Source: Sediminibacterium sp.
GTDB lineage: Bacteria; Bacteroidota; Bacteroidia; Chitinophagales; Chitinophagaceae
Reading direction: 5' to 3'
NCBI GenBank assembly: GCA_028288645.1
Contig: JAQBNJ010000149.1
Location: 1-6,108 of the forward strand
Length of the DNA: 6,108 nucleotides
The translations under genes and the position numbers were made by a program. Position 1 is the stretch's first letter; every line of letters starts with the position of its first letter. Positions 1-5,718 of the stretch are shown here, piece by piece. The notes below the pieces were generated by a model that was not told where the DNA came from, did not search any database, and saw only the letters and a program-made list of their open reading frames with translations.

Positions 1-835
1 TATCCCAGGGGCGCAGTGTATCCAATCCTAATTTTTGTTTTTTCTTTTGATAGATCTTTTCTATCAATGGCAATACATGCAGTTTCACGGCTTCATGAAA
101 CTGGAAACAATCTTCTTTGGAATAATCGAAGCGGCCCAGTTCAACAAATTTGTAATCGCGGTAATTATCAAAGCCCGCATTTTTTGCTACTTCATTTCTT
201 TTCTGGATGAGTTGCGAATAGAGATCATGCATGGGTTGTTTATCCTGCAACCTTCTTTCCTGTATCTTACGGTAAACTTCTTCGCGCAAATTCCTGTCGT
301 GGCTTTCTAAAAATTTCGCCGCTTGTTGCAAAGTATATTCTTCGCCATTTACTTCGATGGTCATCTTACCCGCAATAGCGCCGTACTGTTGTTGCATCAC
401 GCTCAGTTCTGCCTGCAAAGGAATATTCGCTTCGCGAAAAAGATCGATGCTTTTTTTCACGCTCCTTAAATAGGTAAAATATTTTTGTTGATCGAGCTCT
501 TTTGTAAAGGGACAATCAACCAGTTTACGATTCAATAGGTCGGCATACGGTTGCAGTTTTGGCTGGATCTCCATGCAGAAATAGGTGAATGCGTCTTCGA
601 GGTTTTTATCCATCGTGTCGCAGGTCATTTTTATCTGGCGCCAGCAGGCGTCTTCGCTAACTACCGCTTCCAGTTCGCTCATATCTTTCAGCCATTGTTC
701 GAGATCGGTGGATGAGTTCAACGGCCTTTCTGCCAGGTCCTTAAAGAATGGCTCGAGAGAGGCCCAATCGGTCATAGAAAAATCCAACGGTACAAAATGC
801 CGGGGCAACTTTTTGATATCTGCACTTAACTCCAT
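1..835 (-). CDS. pepF: M3-family oligoendopeptidase (PepF-like), N-terminal part; runs off the left edge
   Basis: The minus strand is open from an ATG at 835-833 to the window edge, giving 278 complete codons. The protein begins MELSADIKKLPRHF, is mostly helical and charged, and has no signal peptide, so it should be cytoplasmic. The stretch with QKRNEVAKNAGFDNYRDYKF (about residues 211-230) followed by FDYSKEDCFQFH is typical of M3 oligoendopeptidases just ahead of the catalytic domain. Members of this family are zinc enzymes of about 570 residues that cleave short peptides; the HExxH zinc site would lie beyond the left edge, so catalytic competence cannot be judged. ATG 835 is chosen because the family-like sequence starts there and a TAnnTTTG promoter element sits just upstream, leaving only a short leader. 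No Shine-Dalgarno sequence is visible, as is usual in Bacteroidota. The assignment comes from recognising the family by eye. The subfamily, and so the symbol, is less certain. Confidence 0.85.
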   Translation of the reverse strand, partial: MELSADIKKLPRHFVPLDFSMTDWASLEPFFKDLAERPLNSSTDLEQWLKDMSELEAVVSEDACWRQIKMTCDTMDKNLEDAFTYFCMEIQPKLQPYADLLNRKLVDCPFTKELDQQKYFTYLRSVKKSIDLFREANIPLQAELSVMQQQYGAIAGKMTIEVNGEEYTLQQAAKFLESHDRNLREEVYRKIQERRLQDKQPMHDLYSQLIQKRNEVAKNAGFDNYRDYKFVELGRFDYSKEDCFQFHEAVKLHVLPLIEKIYQKKKQKLGLDTLRPWD

Positions 836-854
836 TATCTATTATTTTGAGGAG

Positions 855-862
855 CAAAAATA
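855..862 (-). promoter_or_regulatory. Probable -7 element of the oligoendopeptidase promoter
   Basis: Read on the minus strand this is TATTTTTG, an exact match to the Bacteroidota -7 consensus TAnnTTTG. It ends 20 bases before the start codon at 835, so transcription would start near 849 and leave a leader of about 14 bases. No clear TTG -33 element is seen at the expected distance; the nearest resemblance is a CTG about 22 bases upstream. The exact match and position support the call, and the missing -33 box weakens it. Confidence 0.45.
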
Positions 863-894
863 ACGTTTTTACGACTCTTGTTTCAGGTTAGATA

Positions 895-946
895 AATGGT
901 TTCTTTTACAATGGTCCTTTTACAATGGTTTTAACAGCTAACCATT
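895..946. repeat. Cluster of AATGGT direct repeats with an inverted copy in the divergent intergenic region
   Basis: AATGGT occurs at 895-900, 910-915 and 924-929, steps of 15 and 14 bases. The last two lie in a perfect 13-base direct repeat, CTTTTACAATGGT, at 903-915 and 917-929. AATGGTT at 924-930 is also mirrored by AACCATT at 940-946, giving a 7-bp dyad with a 9-base spacer. The cluster sits between two divergent genes, upstream of both, so it could hold operator sites for one or both. A local slippage duplication is an equally simple explanation for the 13-base repeat. The rest of the 836-1024 gap shows no gene and no convincing promoter for the plus-strand gene; CATATTTG at 984-991 is one base off the -7 consensus but lacks a well-placed -33 box. 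Confidence 0.6.
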
Positions 947-1024
947 CACTATCGTGTAACCGGGAATGCTATTGCATATCCGGCATATTTGTTTTAACTT
1001 AACTGATTCATTGGAACTGCTTAC

Positions 1025-2284
1025 ATGCCGAAACATCTGTCATATAGAACGATACTCCTCATTATTTTGCTGGCATTCGCCTATATCAATCGGGTTGAGG
1101 CCCAGCATGAATTTGTAATTACCATTAATCCGATGAATGGTATCATGAATCGCCTCGATAGTATTCCCGGTGTAATGTATATAGAACCGCATGCCGTTCT
1201 TGATGATCGCAACAAACGTTTTCTTTTTGTGGGTGCGCCGCCCGATCGATCAACACGTAGTCTTTTTTCAATAGATGCTATTACGGGCAGGGTGATCTCA
1301 AAAGCGCCGCTTCCTAAATCACCTGTACTGATCAGTTTACGTAACAATGATGTATCACAAACCCTGTATGGTATTACCGTCGCGTCAGGTGTTTACAACT
1401 TGATATCCATCGATCCCGTCACAGGTGCATATACCACGATCAGGCAAATAAAAGCGATGAAGTCATTGGCTGAAGAAATGATCATAGATCATACCAACCA
1501 ACGCATTTTCTTTAACTGTCTCGATAGCACATCTCATTTCTCTTTGATAAGCGTTGATTTTTCGGGTAACCTTCTCTCGCAGGTATCGATGCCAGGTACC
1601 ACCGGGCTGCAATATGATCACGTCAGCAACATGATATATGGACTTCGCTTAAACTACCCCACATCACAATATTTGATAAAAGTGGATCCCTCCAATGGTT
1701 TCATCACTAACATTGCCAGCTTGCCGGCAGAAGTAGTCGGTGTAATACAGTTCAGCACTACTTTTAATGAAGTGCAACACCAATACTTTTTTGCCAGTGG
1801 CGGTAAGAACGGCGATGCGCGCCTGTTTTCGGCTGATGTGAACAGCGGCGCCATCGTGTATAATCCGCCTGCACCTGTCTCTAACAATGCAATAGACAAA
1901 GACAATGTAATACAGTTCCGCTATAGCAATTCATTGAATCTTTTGTATGCTCTTCATTGGAACGGCGGGGGCAATACGGCATCTCCTCCGGCGTCTCCAC
2001 CGATATCTTCCCCGGCACCGATACCTGCTCTTACCAGCAGTGAAACAAAAACATACTATTCACCTGTCAGCCGTTCTATTGTTATCGATAAGGCGCCAAT
2101 GGGTTGCAGTAATGTAAAGATGGCCCTATACAATAACTCAGGGTACCCGGTTATCTCGAATAGGACCATAACGGATGGCCATAACCAGATCAGGGTACCT
2201 GATGTGGCTGCAGGTATTTATTATGTCAAACTTTTTTGTGGAAACACGCTTCTCCAGAGCAGCAGGCTTTTCATCACCCACTAA
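1025..2284 (+). CDS. Secreted beta-propeller-like protein with T9SS type A C-terminal sorting domain
   Basis: This 419-residue protein has a clear signal peptide (residues 1 to about 26, hydrophobic ILLIILLAFAY, likely cut after VEA before Gln27). The body holds about six repeats of the form L-(I/F)-S-(I/V)-D-x-x-(T/S)-G, near residues 31-40, 80-90, 126-136, 174-184, 217-227 and 267-277, spaced 43-50 residues apart; this suggests a six-bladed beta-propeller, although no fold can be proved from the repeats alone. A Gly/Pro/Ser-rich linker follows at about 313-345. The last 75 residues resemble the T9SS type A sorting domain: SPVSRSIVID, then YNNSGYPV, then AAGIYYVKL and a short final strand. 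Such domains direct passage through the type IX machinery and are usually removed or replaced by an anchor at the cell surface. No catalytic motif is visible, so a binding or scaffolding role is possible but the function is unknown. The start ATG directly precedes the signal peptide and lacks a Shine-Dalgarno sequence. The gene ends 78 bases before mutL. Confidence 0.85.
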   Translation: MPKHLSYRTILLIILLAFAYINRVEAQHEFVITINPMNGIMNRLDSIPGVMYIEPHAVLDDRNKRFLFVGAPPDRSTRSLFSIDAITGRVISKAPLPKSPVLISLRNNDVSQTLYGITVASGVYNLISIDPVTGAYTTIRQIKAMKSLAEEMIIDHTNQRIFFNCLDSTSHFSLISVDFSGNLLSQVSMPGTTGLQYDHVSNMIYGLRLNYPTSQYLIKVDPSNGFITNIASLPAEVVGVIQFSTTFNEVQHQYFFASGGKNGDARLFSADVNSGAIVYNPPAPVSNNAIDKDNVIQFRYSNSLNLLYALHWNGGGNTASPPASPPISSPAPIPALTSSETKTYYSPVSRSIVIDKAPMGCSNVKMALYNNSGYPVISNRTITDGHNQIRVPDVAAGIYYVKLFCGNTLLQSSRLFITH

Positions 2285-2329
2285 CGGCATAGCACCAAAG
2301 CCAAACTTTCTAAAGCTGATGTTATGTAG

Positions 2330-2337
2330 TATTTTCG
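2330..2337 (+). promoter_or_regulatory. Weak candidate -7 element for mutL
   Basis: TATTTTCG differs by one base from the Bacteroidota -7 consensus TAnnTTTG. It lies in the 78-base gap between the secreted-protein gene and mutL, 25 bases before the GTG start, which would give a leader of about 20 bases containing the ribosome binding site. No clear TTG -33 element is seen. If the element is not real, mutL is probably read through from the upstream gene. Confidence 0.3.
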
Positions 2338-2352
2338 CAGACTTGATCAAAC

Positions 2353-2357
2353 AGGAA
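2353..2357 (+). promoter_or_regulatory. Shine-Dalgarno sequence that fixes the GTG start of mutL
   Basis: AGGAA lies five bases before GTG at 2363. None of the other starts in the window has a comparable site. Together with family conservation from the second residue on (ADIIQLLPDNIANQIAAGEV), it supports the GTG start over any downstream ATG; the first in-frame ATG is far inside the ATPase domain at residue 65. Confidence 0.6.
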
Positions 2358-2362
2358 CTTCA

Positions 2363-4228
2363 GTGGCGGATATCATACAATTATTACCGGATAATATTGC
2401 AAACCAGATTGCAGCTGGTGAGGTGATCCAGCGGCCGGCAAGCGCGGTGAAAGAACTATTAGAGAACGCTGCAGATGCGGGCGCTACCGAGATCCGTTTA
2501 TTCATCAATGATGCCGGTAAAGCGCAGGTTCAGGTGACCGATAACGGCAATGGCATGAGCGAGACCGATGCGCGCATGGCTTTTGAACGACATGCTACCA
2601 GTAAGATCAGGAATATTGAGGACCTGTTCCGCATTAAAACCATGGGGTTTCGCGGCGAGGCATTAGCTTCCATTGCCGCCGTTGCGCAGGTGGAACTAAA
2701 AACACGTAGAGAAGAAGACGAGCTGGGAACCTATATTGAGATTGAGAACAGTCAGGTTGTAAAACAGGAACCTTGTGCGTGTGCTGTGGGAACGAGTATC
2801 ATCATGAAGAATCTTTTCTTTAATGTTCCTGCAAGAAGAAATTTTTTAAAAAGCAATGCTGCAGAGATGCGGCATATAGTAGATGAATTCATCCGCGTCG
2901 CGATGGCATTCCCGGGAATATTTTTTTCATTGACCAGCAACGGGCAGGAAGTATTTCATTTAGAGTCGGGCAGTTTAAAACAACGCATCGTCCAGGTACT
3001 CGGTGCCTCTTACAATGCCAGGCTGGTGAGTGTGAACGAAGAGACTGATTACATGAACATCTATGGTTTTGTGGGCAAACCCGAAACCGCGCGCAAGACA
3101 AGGGGCGACCAGTATTTTTTTGTGAACAGCCGTTTTATCCGGAGTGCCTACCTGAACCATGCAGTTAATAGTGCATTTGATGAGATGATCGCGAAAGACA
3201 GTTTCCCGAGTTATGTATTGTATATAGACCTTGATCCGTCGCAGATTGATATCAATGTGCATCCCACCAAACAGGAAATAAAATTTGAAGATGAAAAGAT
3301 CATCTATGCATTTGTGCAGGCAGCGGTTAAACATGCGCTCGCACAATTCAGCATCGCACCCTCTTTGGATTTTACACTAAATGCGGAGATACAAGGCCTG
3401 GATGCCGTTAGCAAACCTTTTACAACTGATAAAAAAGATGCGGCCTCATCATCCAATCTCTTCAAAACATTTACTCAAAAGAACCAGGCGCATTTTATTG
3501 AAGGAAATGAGAAGAGTGAGTTAAAACATTGGAAGGAGTTTTATACCCCCGACCAGTCCACTCCCCAATCCCCTGAAGGGGGGGGTGACATGCAATCCGC
3601 GACTCACAACGCCCAACAACTACAAACCACAAACTACAAACCACAAACGCTTACGGTTTTACCTGATACAACTTTATTACAACTCCACAACACCTATATA
3701 ATAGCATCAACCAATAGCGGTTTTCTGTTGGTGCACCAGCAGTTGGCACATGAAAGAATTTTGTATGAGCGATACGGCATGGCCGCACACGGTCAACAAA
3801 TGGCCACACAACAGAGTTTATTTCCTGTAACACTGGAACTGGCAGGTGGAGATGTTGCTTTGCTGACCGATCTTTTGCCCGACCTGCTTTCCATCGGTTA
3901 CCAGGTAGAACCTTTTGGCAACAACAGTTTTGTGATACAAGGCATTCCCGCAGATATTTTCCCGGGTAACGAAAAAAATGCGATCGAATTATTGATCGAG
4001 CAATTCAAACATTTCAGCAGTGATATCAAATTCAGCAAGCGCGAAAAATTAGTCCGCTGTTTGGCCAGGCAACAAGCCATTAAAGCAGGGCAATCTTTAA
4101 CGCAGAAAGAAATGCTTGTATTGGTAGAAGAATTATTTACCTGCAGCAGCCCGAATGTGACACCTACAGGAAGCCCGACGTATTTGGAGTTTAAGGAAGA
4201 TTATCTGGATAGGATGTTTGGAAGATAA
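2363..4228 (+). CDS. mutL: DNA mismatch repair protein MutL
   Basis: MutL (621 residues) couples mismatch recognition by MutS to strand removal. The N-terminal GHKL ATPase domain is complete: NQIAAGEVIQRPAS at 14-27, KELLENAADAG at 30-40 with the catalytic Glu31 and Mg-binding Asn35 expected by alignment to E. coli E29/N33, DNGNGM at 60-65, RHATSK at 76-81, GFRGEAL at 95-101, and NVHPTK at 298-303 with the ATP-contacting Lys303. A low-complexity linker spans roughly 345-440, and the C-terminal dimerization domain follows. A possible sliding-clamp motif, QQSLFP, lies at 483-488. The nuclease motifs are degenerate: the DQHAxxExxxxE site reads HQQLAHERILYE (458-469), the CPHGRP site reads TPTGSP (600-605), and the Cys of the ACxxAxK-like motif appears to be Arg569. 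An endonuclease role is therefore doubtful. The linker contains a G8 tract and a 7-bp repeat array. The gene faces the PBP4 gene convergently. Family identity is secure; loss of nuclease is inference. Confidence 0.98.
   Translation: MADIIQLLPDNIANQIAAGEVIQRPASAVKELLENAADAGATEIRLFINDAGKAQVQVTDNGNGMSETDARMAFERHATSKIRNIEDLFRIKTMGFRGEALASIAAVAQVELKTRREEDELGTYIEIENSQVVKQEPCACAVGTSIIMKNLFFNVPARRNFLKSNAAEMRHIVDEFIRVAMAFPGIFFSLTSNGQEVFHLESGSLKQRIVQVLGASYNARLVSVNEETDYMNIYGFVGKPETARKTRGDQYFFVNSRFIRSAYLNHAVNSAFDEMIAKDSFPSYVLYIDLDPSQIDINVHPTKQEIKFEDEKIIYAFVQAAVKHALAQFSIAPSLDFTLNAEIQGLDAVSKPFTTDKKDAASSSNLFKTFTQKNQAHFIEGNEKSELKHWKEFYTPDQSTPQSPEGGGDMQSATHNAQQLQTTNYKPQTLTVLPDTTLLQLHNTYIIASTNSGFLLVHQQLAHERILYERYGMAAHGQQMATQQSLFPVTLELAGGDVALLTDLLPDLLSIGYQVEPFGNNSFVIQGIPADIFPGNEKNAIELLIEQFKHFSSDIKFSKREKLVRCLARQQAIKAGQSLTQKEMLVLVEELFTCSSPNVTPTGSPTYLEFKEDYLDRMFGR
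3563..3585 (+). repeat. C/G hairpin with a G8 tract inside the mutL linker
   Basis: Two CCCC blocks (3563-3566 and 3570-3573, separated by AAT) face a run of eight G (3578-3585) across a TGAA loop, so an 8-bp C/G stem with a 3-base bulge can form. It encodes part of the residue 400-408 linker segment (ending EGGG). From memory, similar CCCC..AATCCCCTGAAGGGG elements are dispersed in genomes of this phylum, which would make this a repeat insertion tolerated in a flexible linker. The hairpin is visible directly; membership of a dispersed family needs a genome-wide search. Confidence 0.6.
3619..3648 (+). repeat. Heptamer tandem array (ACYACAA, about four copies) inside the mutL linker
   Basis: The unit ACTACAA alternates with ACCACAA for four copies (3619-3646) plus two further bases, which is also a 14-bp repeat in just over two copies. 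It encodes linker residues about 419-429, rich in Gln, Thr, Asn, Tyr and Lys. Seven is not a multiple of three, so gain or loss of one or two units would shift the frame; only multiples of three units keep it. The array lies 33 bases after the G8 hairpin, and the two may have arrived as one element. Confidence 0.75.
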
Positions 4229-4316
4229 GAATATCGAACATTGAACAAGGAATTTTGAATGTTGAAGTGAGCCTGCACCCTACTTCAACATTCAAAATTG
4301 CTTGTTCAGCATTCAG
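4229..4316. repeat. Long inverted repeat with 7-bp periodicity between mutL and the PBP4 gene
   Basis: Directly after the mutL stop codon come six consecutive 7-base units that each begin with GAA (4229, 4236, 4243, 4250, 4257, 4264). The right half, read on the minus strand, repeats the pattern with GAATGCT, GAACAAG, CAATTTT and GAATGTT. The arms 4243-4268 and 4282-4307 are inverted copies of 26 bases with one mismatch (G4250 against G4300) around a 13-base loop, and similarity continues imperfectly outward. No coding potential is seen. The structure fits a dispersed intergenic repeat of Bacteroidota placed between convergent genes; that family assignment is from memory. Confidence 0.85.
4242..4308. 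terminator. Possible bidirectional transcription end formed by the long hairpin
   Basis: Transcripts from mutL and from the convergent PBP4 gene both run into the 27-bp imperfect stem (the 26-base arms plus a closing T-A pair), which reads nearly the same on both strands. It is AT-rich and lacks the run of T that follows a standard intrinsic terminator on either side. It may end or protect both messages, but a terminator function is inferred mainly from position. Confidence 0.35.
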
Positions 4317-4319
4317 GAT

Positions 4320-5618
4320 TTAATATTTATCCATCACCCCCGTTAAAAACTTCTCCACCCCTTTCCGGATATTCGCAGCGGGACTCATTTCAGCATTTAC
4401 GAGTACAGAAAAAATAAGCTGTTTGCCTTTTTTGGTAATGATATAACCACTTAGTGCGAGATGGTTGCTCAGGCTACCCGTTTTGGCGTAGATCTTTCCT
4501 GCATAATTTTTATAGTAACTGCTTAGGGTTCCCTCTCCTCCTGTTGGAAGAATTGCCTGGATGCGTTCCCATTTAAATTCGTTTTTCATTTGTGTGAGTA
4601 CCCAAACAAAATCCTGTGGTGTGATGAGATTGTAACGGCTCAGCCCGCTGCCATCTACCCATTTGGGTTTTTGCGGAAGGTTGGCAAAATCTGTTTTTAG
4701 CAATGTATCAATGATCTGGCGGTTGTTCATTATACCGAGTTTCTCATTGCTGATCATGAGCAGGGTTTGTTCAGCAAAGAAATTATCGCTGCGGTGCATC
4801 ATGATCTTTAATAATGAATCGGTTGGCTGCGAATATATTTTAATAACATCGGGCAAACGGTCGAGTTTTATATGCACCTGTTCTACCGTTGTTTGTAAAG
4901 TATCACGCAATAATTGCAGCAGCACCTGGTTTCCCGCCGTATAAAACGGGATTTCAGTTGACGAAAATTTTGTTGCAGATGGGCGTATTAAAAATGAATT
5001 GGTACCAAACTCTCTCCTGATACTGAACGAACCGCCTCCTGTTTCTCCCGGTGGTTTTTGAAAATAAGAGGGCATGGCTTTAAGTCCGTTTGTATTGGTG
5101 AATTTTACAAGATTGCCATAGATCGGCATCGCACTTCTCTCAGCCATATAATCGCTGTTGTAATCATCCCATGCCCAGCCCGCGCCTAAGCCATTGTCTT
5201 TCCAGTTGGCATCTGTGAGTAATATTCGTTTTTGTTTTTTCAGGAAATCATATACAGGATGTGTTTTAAAATCAGCCATTAAAAAACTGGCATCGCCATT
5301 GGCTTCTGCTTCAATGGTGCCGTTGCCTTTGTCAACATAGCGTAAACCAACAAGGCTATCGCCCAGGTTTTTCATAGCAGCATAACATGCGAACAATTTT
5401 GTGTTGCTGGCGGGAACAAAGAACTTATCTCCCTGGTAGTTATACAGGTATTGTTGTGTTGAGGGATCATACAAACTAATGCCCACATGCGAAGATGCAA
5501 AATCAGGATTGGTTAGAATAGACTGTTCGGCCTGTTTGGCTATCTGCTTCTGCATACTGCAGGATGCAAAAAGGAGTACACAAAAAAAAGAAACAGTTAG
5601 TAAAGTTGATTTTCTCAT
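4320..5618 (-). CDS. dacB: D-alanyl-D-alanine carboxypeptidase/endopeptidase, PBP4 type (peptidase S13), lipoprotein
   Basis: The 432-residue product has all three active-site motifs of serine penicillin-binding proteins: SNTK with nucleophile Ser71 and Lys74, SDN at 277-279, and KTG at 379-381. About 200 residues separate the first two motifs, the large insert typical of family S13 (E. coli PBP4, 477 residues) and too long for the PBP5 type. Members remove the terminal D-Ala of peptidoglycan peptides or cut D-Ala-DAP cross-links, acting in the periplasm. The N-terminus MRKSTLLTVSFFCVLLFASC looks like a lipoprotein signal with Cys20 as lipid-bearing residue; the Phe at -3 makes the lipobox slightly unusual. 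The start ATG at 5618 directly precedes this signal. There is no Shine-Dalgarno sequence, and a small hairpin lies just upstream. A T8 run falls in the signal-peptide codons. The gene converges with mutL and diverges from the M13 peptidase gene. Confidence 0.92.
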   Translation of the reverse strand: MRKSTLLTVSFFCVLLFASCSMQKQIAKQAEQSILTNPDFASSHVGISLYDPSTQQYLYNYQGDKFFVPASNTKLFACYAAMKNLGDSLVGLRYVDKGNGTIEAEANGDASFLMADFKTHPVYDFLKKQKRILLTDANWKDNGLGAGWAWDDYNSDYMAERSAMPIYGNLVKFTNTNGLKAMPSYFQKPPGETGGGSFSIRREFGTNSFLIRPSATKFSSTEIPFYTAGNQVLLQLLRDTLQTTVEQVHIKLDRLPDVIKIYSQPTDSLLKIMMHRSDNFFAEQTLLMISNEKLGIMNNRQIIDTLLKTDFANLPQKPKWVDGSGLSRYNLITPQDFVWVLTQMKNEFKWERIQAILPTGGEGTLSSYYKNYAGKIYAKTGSLSNHLALSGYIITKKGKQLIFSVLVNAEMSPAANIRKGVEKFLTGVMDKY

Positions 5619-5622
5619 GATT

Positions 5623-5638
5623 AGCGCTTGGATGCGCT
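5623..5638 (-). promoter_or_regulatory. Small GC-rich hairpin in the 5' leader of the PBP4 gene
   Basis: AGCGC at 5623-5627 and GCGCT at 5634-5638 form a perfect 5-bp stem with a 6-base loop. On the minus-strand transcript it would end four bases before the ATG, over the ribosome landing site. It could lower translation, or be chance. Nothing else firm was found in the divergent gap 5619-5718; no -7 element there matches the consensus exactly for either gene. Confidence 0.3.
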
Positions 5639-5718
5639 GTAATTTAGTTGATTCATCATTTATACCTGCCCGGTTGCGTTTATTTTATTAAATTAACGTC
5701 CCTAAAACTATGTGATCC

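Noticed and set aside
16..863. Plus-strand open frames over the left edge (16-210, 35-310, 585-863)
   Set aside because: They lie antisense to the oligoendopeptidase, whose minus-strand translation is clearly family-like; the plus-strand products resemble nothing and have no start signals.
2175..2426. 83-residue plus-strand open frame bridging the T9SS gene and mutL
   Set aside because: It overlaps the conserved sorting domain and the conserved MutL N-terminus in another frame, so it is an overlap artefact.
2975..3346. 123-residue minus-strand open frame inside mutL
   Set aside because: It is the antisense shadow of the conserved MutL ATPase/transducer domain and its translation has no recognisable domain.
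4229..4316. CRISPR array or a standard intrinsic terminator
   Set aside because: The units are 7 bases with no spacers, so it is not CRISPR. Neither strand has a T run after the stem, so it is not a canonical terminator.
4663..4944. 93-residue plus-strand open frame inside the PBP4 gene
   Set aside because: It is antisense to conserved PBP4 sequence including the SDN motif, and shows no features of its own.
5710..5718. Alternative upstream start for the M13 peptidase at ATG 5710
   Set aside because: It is in frame but the next codon is TGA, so the start at 5719 is the only possible one here.
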